Below, one piece after another: positions 9,704 to 19,029 of a stretch of DNA of 64,000 nt; within the stretch, counting starts at the first letter, position 1; every line of letters starts with the position of its first letter. Under the pieces are notes generated by a model, which ran no database searches, was not told the origin of the DNA, and worked only from the letters and a program-made list of their open reading frames with translations. The translations under genes were made by a program, and so were the position numbers. Origin of the DNA: Conchocele bisecta (taxonomy: Eukaryota; Mollusca; Bivalvia; Lucinida; Thyasiridae); the NCBI GenBank assembly GCA_029237695.1, contig CM055265.1:84975447-85039446 (forward strand), read 5' to 3'.

Positions 9704-12138
9704 AATTTATGTCAAATTTATTTTCTATTTTTTCCAAAATATTCTAGAGTAGCGAACGCCCAATTGAACATAAAAAAACGTAGTAGAATAGCAAAGCTAC
9801 TTCGCAAAAATGGCAGTACAAGCTACTTTCCAAAGCATGGGAATTCGGACGGAAAAAGCTGTTTCCGGACACATTCTACTGGAGAACGCGCACGACAGCA
9901 ATCTACTCCCGGACATCTCTGGAGTGGACTACCTACTGGGGCACGAGGGTCGGACACATTTGCAACCTCTTTTGGGGCTTCCACCCTTCGTCGACGACGT
10001 CTACATCTTCGGGTACCTTCGTCGCGAGGATTATGTGGCGAGAGGTGGGCGCATCTTCTGTACACGGATCTGCGAAGGAGGTGCTGCGTGCGGTTTCGAT
10101 GGCTGTTCGAAAAAGCATGAGTAGAACTAGAATTGGCACGTCCATCGCGCAGACCATTTCTACCGGGGACAATGCGGGCGGTACGATTCGAGCAACAATT
10201 CGTCGGATCGAGCGAGACACCGGGTACGACGCGCGGAAGAGATGGTCGGCGATCTACCCTTCCGCGGAGGTTGGTGGGTACTTCGTCGCCAAGGCCGCAG
10301 TCTCGGACATTCCGATGGACGAGTTGCAAGAGAACCTTCCAGCACTCGTACGCCAATTGCAAACTTTTGGGTACGGGATCTACTCCATCGACTACACGCA
10401 AGATTTCACCGGGGTACTAGATCGCGCGACTCTCGTTCGACACCTCTGCGACAACGAGGGATTTCGGGAGCAAGGGGAAATTGCGGATGCGATGCAGGAC
10501 CCCGACACACCAACCATTCTCGCCAACACTTCCACCGTCGGTAGGAACGTCTGCACTTGGATTCGCACCACCGACGACTACACCGTCCGCACCAAACTCT
10601 ACAACAAAGTTGTCTCGAATTTCGAAGCCGGCGAGATCCGGGAGCCGGTTGGTGGACATCTAGCAGCGTACGCGGATTGCCCCTTCGAACATCTACGAAA
10701 GACATTCCAACACCCCGACGTGCAAAGCCGCGGTTGCACTCGCATCGAGATCTCTCTCTACGCGTGCCGGGGAAAGAAGCTCTCGACATCGACAGCAAAG
10801 GAAGTTCTAGGCGATGCTCTGGACTTGGTCTCTCCGAAGGAAGGTCTCGTTGTCGTACAACCTCCAGCAAAACAATGGGAAAATCTGGCGAGTGTTCTAG
10901 ATCGGTGTCTAGTTCTAGCCGATCGTCCATCCGGTACGATCTTCGTGGCTTGGTACGCGCACACAGAAACCGGTAGAATCTCGGGGATTCGAGTTCGGCC
11001 AACCCCAGCTAGGGTAGAGCAAGATTCTGTTTGGGAGCGCGCTGTCTGCTGGGCAATGGCGGATTTTGGATTTCGTTCGTGTCCAATCTTCCGCGTGGAT
11101 GTGCTAGTCTCCGACCAGGACGGTGTGGAGATGGGTCCTCTGCGCTGCTACACGAAAGGGGAAGAAACACAAACCATTCTCTCCGCTAGCAAACATCCAA
11201 CGCAAACGCATCCAGATGCACCGGACCCCTCCATTCTGCTACCCTCGAACCGAGTAGTCTCTTGGGTTTGGCGAAGGGAGAAATGCAGCCCGATCGGGAG
11301 CGAGACCTCGAAGTACCAGATCCGCGAGATCCCGGAAATTGCGGAGGAGAGGGAGATTTCCACGCTTTCTACTAGAAATCGGGAAAGTCGCCTTCTAGAG
11401 ATTCGAGAAGCGGAGGAGGTGGAGCTCTGGAAACGCAATGCGTGGGAAAGAATCGAGAAAGAGAAGATGGAGAACGAGGGGAGAAGAGAGAAGGAAATTG
11501 CGAGACTCGCCGAGCTAGCGAATCTGCACCAGAAGCACGAAGAGAAATCCGCGCGCACTCTAGAGAAAGTGGTGGGAGCATTGGGAGGGCGCACCGGAAA
11601 AATCTCCGAAATCGAGAAAAAGAGCAAGCTCCTCGTTCTAGGGTACAGAAAAACTCCAAACAAGTCGACAGCGCGCAGAGTCGTTCTGCGGTACAAAGAT
11701 GGAGGGAGGGTGGAAACCGTCTGGGGGACCAAGGGGTTGGAGAAGTTGTTGGACGCGTGCAGAGTTCTTTCCAATTCGTTCCAGACAAGTACGGAAACAC
11801 GACGTACTGGATTCCTCCAGCATGCGGGGTTCTGCGTGGGCTCCAAATTCTAGTCGAACCAACTAGAGTCTTTTCGAACGGGGAGGGTGTAGAGATCGCG
11901 TGGAACCCAATTCGCGTACTTTCCACACCGGATCCGGAGAGGTTGGAACACATCCAGAAGATGGTGGACGACTTGGAGGAATGCTCCCAAAATACAGTAG
12001 TGGTGGGTTTGGTGCGAACGGAGGCCCCACAGCCAACTCTTTGTAGGAACATCTTGGAGATGGATCTGGAGAGTACATCGTACGTAGGTACGCAACTACC
12101 AACTACAGAGGGGCGAACCGAACGATCCTTTTTCTTCT
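9617..12138 (+). repeat. Left arm of the E2 palindrome
   Basis: This 2.52-kb stretch is repeated in inverted orientation at 13,264-15,803. The outer join is TATAGAAAGCGGATTTTTGG here against its complement at 15,784-15,803. The inner join is GATCCTTTTTCTTCT followed by CGAAAC here, but by GGGTTC in the other copy. Arms differ by scattered substitutions and small indels. Confidence 0.92.
9810..10124 (+). CDS. Arm ORF of 104 residues, unknown
   Basis: Begins MAVQATFQSMGIRTEK and contains LLPDISGVDYLLGHEGRTHL and PPFVDDVYIFGYL. I do not recognise it. It overlaps the start of the large ORF at 10,033 in another frame, so it may be either a separate small gene or the N-terminus of the larger protein separated by an indel. 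The two arms differ by several indels exactly here. The inverted copy has an early stop (TAA at 15,564-15,566). Codon use is GC-rich like the rest of the arm. Confidence 0.45.
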   Translation: MAVQATFQSMGIRTEKAVSGHILLENAHDSNLLPDISGVDYLLGHEGRTHLQPLLGLPPFVDDVYIFGYLRREDYVARGGRIFCTRICEGGAACGFDGCSKKHE

Positions 12139-12334
12139 CGAAACCAACGTAGATGGCGAACAAAAGACGGACATCGAGATTCCGGCGTACGGGTACTTCC
12201 TAGAACGCGAGATTGCAAATCTAGGAGGGGTGGAAATCCTCCAGAACAGAGCCAATCCAATCCGTTGCAGACTAGGAGGAAAACGTACTACCCCTACAAA
12301 GAAACCCGCGAGACTTGCCACTTTGGCTCTCTAG
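10033..12334 (+). CDS. Large arm protein, unrecognised; weak rolling-circle Rep resemblance; one frameshift
   Basis: An open frame of 606 codons runs to 11,853. Compared with the other arm, a single-base difference near 11,768 shifts the frame; the continuing frame stays open to a TAG at 12,332-12,334. N-terminal half: YSIDYTQDFTGVLDR at about 118-132, RTKLYNKVVSNFE at about 182-194 and GCTRIEISLYAC at about 227-238. The order acidic DYT, then LYNK, then RIE resembles initiators of the Rep_trans type, but this is a faint pattern match. A lysine/glutamate-rich coiled-coil stretch (about 440-520) follows, then a basic region. Start codon uncertain; any in-frame ATG from 10,033 is possible. Not seen in E1. 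Function unassigned. Confidence 0.5.
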
Positions 12335-12450
12335 AATCTGCAATTGTTGCAAAAAAAATTTAGAAAAAAAAGAAGAAGAAAACTCGCACACATTTTTTTC
12401 TCGCAACAATCTTGCACATTTTTCCCCAAGTTCGGAAGGAGTTGGAAAAT

Positions 12451-13013
12451 CTACTCCATGTAGAAAGGGTCGCGTTCTCCAGAGGGAATCTGTGTGGACT
12501 CGCTAGGAGTTTCTTTTTTTTCCTCAGGGTTTGCGGAGTGCACGAACTGGGAGTCGGAATCTGCATCCTTCCGGAGTCGATTGGTTTTTTGTACTAGTAG
12601 TTTGCAGATCGTGTACGACACCATCGCTGCACCCAGCCACCACTTCGCATTCTCTACATTTTTCCAGATGTCGTGCACCTCCCGCTCGTCTTTCTTCGAA
12701 CACTCGGAATCGACCGTGCTGGCATCGTCGGAAAGCGCGTCCAACAGTCTACGTTCCAGCGCGTCCAATCGTCTCTCCATGTCGGACAGGCGCGTCGATT
12801 TTTCGAACGAGCTGGCGTTTCGTACATCTTCGAGTAGATCCCGAGGGAACTCGGTGGGACCAAGCGCGGTCGCCCTTTGTACTACGGGGGTTTCTTCTTC
12901 TTCTTCGGGTTTTGTACTACGTTCCGCATCGACATCGTCCCAGATTTTTCGAAGTCTGACACTGCCGATTCCGTACTTCTTTTTTGTTTCGTCGGCCGTC
13001 GACTTTTCTATCT
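12451..13013 (-). CDS. Small membrane protein ending in RDPFYME
   Basis: The frame is open on the minus strand from just after a TAG (about 13,013) to 12,451, about 187 codons. The first ATG is only at 12,780 (109 residues), so the true start is unclear or lost. Features: KIWDDVD near the beginning, an EEEEE stretch, a coiled-coil-prone MERRLDALERRLLDAL, one membrane segment (WWLGAAMVSYTICKLLV) and a polar tail ending GERDPFYME. The last residues match the tail of the 134-residue membrane protein of E1 (44,455-44,859, ending RDPFYMQ), with the same order of helix, membrane segment and tail. Probably a virion-type membrane protein; inference. Confidence 0.55.
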
Positions 13014-15607
13014 AGAGAGGGGGACATTTGTCCAACATGGAATTCCCAAATCGTTCGAAATGGTCGAAATGCTTGCTCGGGGTGCTCGGGATGCTCGGAT
13101 TGCGCGCCAGATTGCTCGGATTGCGCGCCAGGAAATCCAGTCCGCTCGGGAAGGTCGAAATGCCTGCTCGCGATTCCCAGGGGGCTCGGGTTCTCCTTTT
13201 CTAGCCAACAAGGATAGCAAAAATAGAAATCCTGGGAAGCAAACTGGGTACCCAGAGAACCCAGAAGAAAAAGGATCGTTCGGTTCGCCCCTCTGTAGTT
13301 GGTAGTTGCGTACCTATGTACGATGTACTCTCCAGGATCCATCTCCAAGATGTTCCTACAAAGAGTTGGCTGTGGGGCCTCCGTTCGCACCAAACCCACC
13401 ACTACTGTATTTTGGGAGCATTCCTCTAAGTCGTCCACCATCTTCTGGATGTGTTCCAACCTCTCCGGATCCGGTGTGGAAAGTACGCGAATTGGGTTCC
13501 ACGCGATCTCTACACCCTCCCCATTCGAAAAGACTCTAGTTGGTTCGACTAGAATTTGGAGCCCACGCAGAACCCCGCATGCTGGAGGAATCCAGTACGT
13601 CGTGTTTCCGTACTTGTCTGGAACGAATTGGAAAGAACTCTCGCACGCGTCCAACAACTTCTCCAACCCCTTGGTCCCCCAGACGGTTTCCACCCTCCCT
13701 CCATCTTTGTACCGCAGAACGACTCTGCGCGCTGTCGACTTGTTTGGAGTTTTTCTGTACCCTAGAACGAGGAGCTTGCTCTTTTTCTCGATTTCGGAGA
13801 TTTTTCCGGTGCGCCCTCCCAATGCTCCCACCACTTCCTCTAGAGTGCGCGCGGATTTCTCTTCGTGCTTCTGGTGCAGATTCGCTAGCTCGGCGAGTCT
13901 CGCAATTTCCTTCTCTCTTCTCCCCTCGTTCTCCATCTTCTCTTTCTCGATTCTTTCCCACGCACTGCGTTTCCAGAGCTCCACCTCCTCCGCTTCTCGA
14001 ATCTCTAGAAGGCGACTTTCCAGATTTCTAGTAGAAAGCGTGGAAATCTCCCTCTCCTCCGCAATTTCCGGGATCTCGCGGATCTGGTACTTCGAGGTCT
14101 CGCTCCCGATCGGGCTGCATTTCTCCCTTCGCCAAACCCAAGAGACTACTCGGTTCGAGGGTAGCAGAATGGAGGGGTCCGGTGCATCTGGATGCGTTTG
14201 CGTTGGATGTTTGCTAGCGGAGAGAATGGTTTGTGTTTTTTTCTTCCCCTTTCGTGTAGCAGCGCAGAGGACCCATCTCCACACCGTCCTCGTCGGAGAC
14301 TAGCACATCCACGCGGAAAATTGGACACGAACGAAATCCAAAATCCGCCATTGCCCAGCAGACAGCGCACTCCCAAACAGAATCTTGCTCTACCCTAGCT
14401 GGGGTTGGCCGAACTCGAATCCCCGAGATTCTACCGGTTTCTGTGTGCGCGTACCAAGCCACGAAGATCGTACCGGATGGACGATCGGCTAGAACTAGAC
14501 ACCGATCTAGAACACTCGCCAGATTTTTCCCCATTGTCTTGCTGGAGGTTGTACGACAACGAGACCTTCCTTCGGAGAGACCAAGTCCAGAGCATCGACC
14601 TAGAACTTCCTTTGCTGTCGATGTCGAGAGCTTCTTTCCCCGGCACGCGTAGAGAGAGATCTCGATGCGAGTGCAACCGCGGCTTTGCACGTCGGGGTGT
14701 TGGAATGTCTTTCGTAGATGTTCGAAGGGGCAATCCGCGTACGCTGCTAGATGTCCACCAACCGGCTCCCGGATCTCGCCGGCTTCGAAATTCGAGACAA
14801 CTTTGTTGTAGAGTTTGGTGCGGACGGTGTAGTCGTCGGTGGTGCGAATCCAAGTGCAGACGTTCCTACCGAGGTGGAAGTGTTGGCGAGAATGGTTGGT
14901 GTGTCGGGGTCCTGCATCGCATCCGCAATTTCCCCTTGCTCCCGAAATCCCTCGTTGTCGCAGAGGTGTCGAACGAGAGTCGCGCGATCTAGTACCCCGG
15001 AGAAATCTTGCGTGTAGTCGATGGAGTAGATCCCGTACCCAAAAGTTTGCAATTGGCGTACGAGTGCTGGAAGGTTTCTCTTGCAACTCGTCCATCGGAA
15101 TGTCCGAGACTGCGGCCTTGGCGACGAAGTACCCACCAACCTCCGCGGAAGGGTAGATCGCCGACCATCTCTTCCGCGCGTCGTACCCGGTGTCTCGCTC
15201 GATCCGACGAATTGTTGCTCGAATCGTACCGCCCGCATTGTCCCGGTAGAAATGGTCTGCGCGATGGACGTGCCAATTCTAGTTCTACCCATGCTTTTTC
15301 GAACAGCCATCGAAACCGCACGCAGCACCTCCTTCGCAGATCCGTTTTCCCCAGATGTACAGAAGATGCGCCCACCTCTCGCACACAATCCTCGCGACGA
15401 GGTACCCGAAGATGTAGACGTCGTCGACGAAGGGTGGAAGCCCCAAAAGAGGTTGCAAATGTGTCCGACCCTCGTGCCCCAGTAGGTAGTCCACTCCAGA
15501 GATGTCCGGGAGTAGATTGCTGTCGTGCGCGTTCTCCAGTAGAATGTGTCCGGAAACAGCTTTTTACGTTCGAATTCCCATGCTTTGGAAAGTAGCTTGT
15601 ACTGCCA
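12917..15607 (-). pseudogene. Inverted copy of the arm genes, broken
   Basis: The right arm carries the same reading as the left arm on the minus strand, but split into several frames: 15,285-15,494, 14,747-15,388, 14,214-15,095 and 12,917-14,284. Breaks differ from those of the left arm: an early stop at 15,564-15,566, indels near 15,075, 14,870 and 14,600, and a frameshift near 14,235. The site where the left arm is shifted (near 11,768) is intact here. At the inner boundary (13,263) the frame runs on into loop sequence and into the upstream end of the membrane-protein gene, so its C-terminus differs from that of the left copy. Confidence 0.75.
13070..13195. repeat. Iteron-like GCTCGG repeats in the palindrome loop
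   Basis: GCTCGG occurs six times in about 120 bp, and the 18-mer GCTCGGATTGCGCGCCAG is perfectly repeated at 13,093 and 13,114 (21-bp spacing). Such clustered short direct repeats can be initiator-binding sites; here that is only a suggestion. Confidence 0.6.
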
Positions 15608-15803
15608 TTTTTGCGAAGTAGCTTTGCTATTCTACTACGTTTTTTTATGTTCAATTGGGCGTTCGCTACTCTAGAATATTTTGGAAAAAATATAAAATAA
15701 ATTTGACACAAATTTTGGAAGTCGAGAATTCAGAAAAATCGAAAAAAATTAAAAAAAGTAGCCTAGATCTTGGTAGCCTCGACCAAAAATCCACTTTCTA
15801 TAG
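13264..15803 (-). repeat. Right arm of the E2 palindrome
   Basis: The inverted partner of 9,617-12,138, about 2.54 kb. The length difference of about 18 bp reflects small indels. Confidence 0.92.
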
Positions 15804-16124
15804 ATCTTTTATTTGGTAATTGGTCACCTGTGTGTCTAATTTGAGACAAATTATTTTTGTGCTTGAAGGTAATTCTTTAGAATTAATTACACTAACCCTT
15901 AGCTCCGCAATACTTTCTTTTTGAATTCTGTTACCAACTTCCTCCGCTAGTGAGAGGTCTTTAAATGCCCCTCTTTTATAGGCGCGGGTAAACCGCTTCA
16001 TAAACGCCTCATTCTTTGTGGCATTTATCAGCTTTGTCAACCCCCTAACTCTCAACCGTGTACTATAAGTAATCCCTAGCGATTCGGCTTCTCTTCTCAA
16101 ACTTTCTATTTCTGGCGTTATCAT
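15798..16124 (-). pseudogene. Polymerase B start fragment of E2
   Basis: 108 residues, MITPEIESLRREAESLGITY onward. The first 80 or so match the start of the E1 polymerase (39,521) with about eight differences. After residue 80 the match stops and the frame ends within the arm boundary. None of the exonuclease or polymerase motifs are present, so it cannot polymerise. It begins right next to the TIR, without the zinc-finger gene that separates TIR and polymerase in E1, so a rearrangement joined TIR to the polymerase start. Confidence 0.85.
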
Positions 16125-16134
16125 ATTTTCTGGT

Positions 16135-16256
16135 GGTGGTGGGGGACAATTTCCTCGTTAACCAATTTTGGATTTTTCGGGGGTAGTGGGGGTAGTGTAG
16201 AGGGGTGGAAACGATACCATCGTAGGTGGTATCATTTTGACTCCCTTACTACTACT
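16135..16256 (-). repeat. E2 right terminal inverted repeat
   Basis: Inverse of 9,086-9,207. It ends ACTACTACT and is followed by TATGAA. Confidence 0.9.
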
Positions 16257-16485
16257 TATGAACTGGATTTTGGTCCGCCTCATACAGTAGCCAGCGGTGT
16301 AGGTCATTATGAGACTGCGCGGATGTGCAGGCTAATCTGGGTATGCACAGCTCGCAAAACAGTTGTGTTATTTAAGAGACAATCATTTAACAAAGATGTC
16401 AAATTTATAATTATTGGTCGATTTCGGTCAATATTCATATCAGAATGTTTGTTATTTTACATGGATTCTAACTATTGTATTTCTT
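16257..16485 (+). repeat. Direct repeat, copy 1 (flank of E2)
   Basis: About 229 bp starting TATGAACTGGATTTTGG, repeated at 18,009-18,229 with small indels. E2 is inserted at its left edge. Confidence 0.85.
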
Positions 16486-18008
16486 GTCTTAAATATGGCA
16501 TAATGAGGTATAAATCTTGAAATATAGATAATTCGTATACGTAAAATTATACACATTCATGTCGGATGCCAATGCTCATGCGAAGTTGGTCGGTGTTTGA
16601 GTCTGGATGCTGATGCATGCTATACATTCCTCGATAAATATGTCCAAATTATTTCAAGACAAAATGGAGTCGACACATGCAGAAAGATATCCGTTACTGT
16701 ATAAAATGATTAAGAAAAATATAATATGCATGAGCATCACGAAATACTGGATCTGAAATAGAAATGCATACCACACAGTAACAGGCAACACATCGTTATA
16801 GAATACAACACGGTCAATTATGCTATGAAATAACACGTCAGAATGACAAATACGTGTACAATTAACTGTAGCAAATTATGTTTCACAATGTCTAACAAAC
16901 AATAAAGTGTTTTGTTATCATATGCACGCTGGATATCCGTGTGTATATTAAGAATTTGATAAATTAGTGCGACCATTTTGAACAATGCAATCGTAAATAA
17001 TTTTATTTATTTATTTTTCAATGACATATAATACAATTATATTGCTATCTGGAATAACCAGGATAAAGCGGAAATGCCGCTAATATAGTATATTTAGCTG
17101 TTAATATGTTTGTTTGGAAAATCCATACTTAGAATTACTTTGATATGTGGAAATAAATACAAATTGTGTCGGATTTAATCCCGATACATTGCGTCTTTAC
17201 AGTCTGCTCTAGTGCATTTTTAATAAAAACATTCGAATTTAACGTAATGAAAGAAAAATCTGCATGTATTTAAAATTTTACAATACGTTTATATTTGATA
17301 CATTGTCAATGCCACCATGAACACGATTCTCACACTGTGTATATCATGCATTTATCATTATTGTGTATTTGCAAACAAGTCATGTGTTCACAAAATATTT
17401 CCCATTACATTTTGCAGAGGAAATTATTTCGTCCTTGGCAGAGAAATAACCATTCAATAAAGAGAGCATAACTCTGTCAATGCCAGTATAGGATTCATGG
17501 CAATATAGGATCCTTGTACATGTATATGGCAAATAATCATTCAGTAATTGCTGTCTGCATAAATTGGGAAAATACGGTATCCCAAATGCGCAAGATTATA
17601 TGTCTGTTGAGCGTTATCTCTGTATTCAATCCGCTACACAACATATATTGTCCTTGACATCAATCTTAGGCAAAATGCGATCTGGTTATTGATAATGTCA
17701 CTGCATCTGAACTATGGGTGAGATAAATCAAATAAATTGACAATAGTCACTATAAATATATATCAAATATATGTATGTTCCGCGGATGACTGTGTGAATT
17801 ATTATAATCAATACAGAGGTAACACTCACAACAATTACAAAATGAAACATGGTCTATCAAACCATATAGCAATGTCTATATCATAATTTTAAAAGAATAA
17901 TAGATGGTGGATTTAACCTCAATGTATGTACATTTAACAATATCCGTCAATTGGATGTGTATTTAGATTAATGCGGAGTCGCATTTAAAAGAAGACGGGG
18001 GAAATTGT
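16486..18008. other. AT-rich spacer between the direct repeats
   Basis: No coding capacity, RNA gene or internal repeat is recognised. Together with the flanking direct repeats it could be a small terminal-repeat element, but I see no primer-binding site or polypurine tract. Confidence 0.4.
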
Positions 18009-18229
18009 TATGAACTGGATTTTGGTCCGCCTCATACAGTAGCCAGCGGTGTAGGTCATTATGAGACTGCGCGGATGTGCAGGCTGATATGGGTCTGCAC
18101 AGCTCGCAAAACAGTTGTAAGAGACAATCATAACAAAGATGTCAAATGTATAATTATTGGTCGATTTCGGTCAATATTCATATCAGAATGTTTGTTATTT
18201 CACATGGATTCTAACTATTGTATTTATTT
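18009..18229 (+). repeat. Direct repeat, copy 2
   Basis: It matches 16,257-16,485. It keeps TGTTATGAACTGG uninterrupted, which resembles the E2 insertion site before insertion. Confidence 0.8.
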
Positions 18230-19029
18230 CAAAGTCAAGAATAATATTGAACTTTTATTTAAAGAATTGCGAAAGTTCTTTTAATTTGTACAGATATTAA
18301 AGTCGAAAATCTGCATATGGCATGGTCATTAATTCGTCTGTATGTTATGCAACGCTGTCAAGATTAATCCATAAACCGTCCAAGGTAAGAACCGATAAGT
18401 ACACACGTTTGATAAGTAATCTCATTCCAGAGATTGCAACAAAGAAAGTTTGAATCTTTGTCCATGGTGAGACCCGGGACCCTAAACCAATGTCATATGA
18501 CCAATATGTAAATGAGATAATACATTCTGATATCACGTGGTGCATAATAAACAATTGCATTGGTTAATCTAGTGTATCCAGTATGTTTACAAAATTGGAA
18601 ATATATTCCGAGAGTTGCAAAATGGTTATTCACAAGGAAACATAATGTAAAAGTAATACACGGACATACAGCCGCCGTTTGGTGCGCTGGCAGTGGGTTT
18701 GGAGATACATCTTCAACATGTTACATTTGTATTTGGTAATTTATTGACATGACAACAAACAAAAAACATACAAAATAAAACTTTTAAACGTGGTTATTTG
18801 TTAACTTCATTATTTGGACAGAATGAGCTAATTCCCCATATACAAAAAAAAGACAAAACAATGTCACAATATAAGCCCGTCGAGGCAAGGCCAGTCAATA
18901 AGGGGATACAACTCACTGGAAACCAATAGGATTCTTCATCTTGACATGATCAACATGTATACCGAATTTGGTTATGATCCGTCAAGTAGAACTTGAATTC
19001 TTGCGTGGACAAGTGTACAGTGCGAAAAT
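18230..19029. other. AT-rich non-coding sequence
   Basis: Nothing coding. From about 18,865 it carries a copy of the dispersed GTCGAGGCA/GGGGATA repeat also seen at 870-1,180. Confidence 0.4.

Larger units (their letters stand above)
12139..13263. other. Loop of the E2 palindrome
   Basis: 1.1 kb of single-copy sequence between the arms. It holds the C-terminal end of the left-arm ORF, a minus-strand membrane-protein ORF and an iteron-like repeat. The left-arm gene (ends 12,334) and the membrane-protein gene (ends 12,451) converge on an A/T-rich stretch. Confidence 0.85.
9086..16256. mobile_element. E2: 7.2-kb chimeric palindromic Polinton-ended element
   Basis: The ends AGTAGTAGTAAGGGAGTC and its exact inverse at 16,239-16,256 bound the element. 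Flanks read TATGA before and TATGA after, giving a 5-6 bp duplication (TATGAA if the first A is shared), as expected of Polintons. Layout: TIR, zinc-finger ORF (-), a 2.5-kb arm, a 1.1-kb loop, the arm inverted, a polymerase-B start fragment (-), TIR. TIR, zinc finger and polymerase fragment are close relatives of those of E1 at 38,913; the arms are not present in E1 and are visibly GC-richer. No integrase, capsid or complete polymerase, so it would need a helper to move. It lies in a VPS4 intron. Confidence 0.85.

Noticed and set aside
11148..11846. Antisense frames of 200-260 residues within the E2 arms
   Set aside because: They are shadows of the arm gene; the sense frame has motifs and continuity with the other arm, the antisense frames are serine/arginine-rich as expected from the codon bias.
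12917..14284. 455-residue minus-strand frame as a genuine fusion protein
   Set aside because: It is the right-arm copy reading across the palindrome boundary at 13,263 into loop sequence. The left-arm copy has a different end, so the fusion is a by-product of the rearrangement.
9617..15803. Palindrome as a pure assembly artefact
   Set aside because: Not fully excluded, but the arms differ by independent indels, the loop is unique and both outer edges join Polinton-derived sequence with a proper target duplication.
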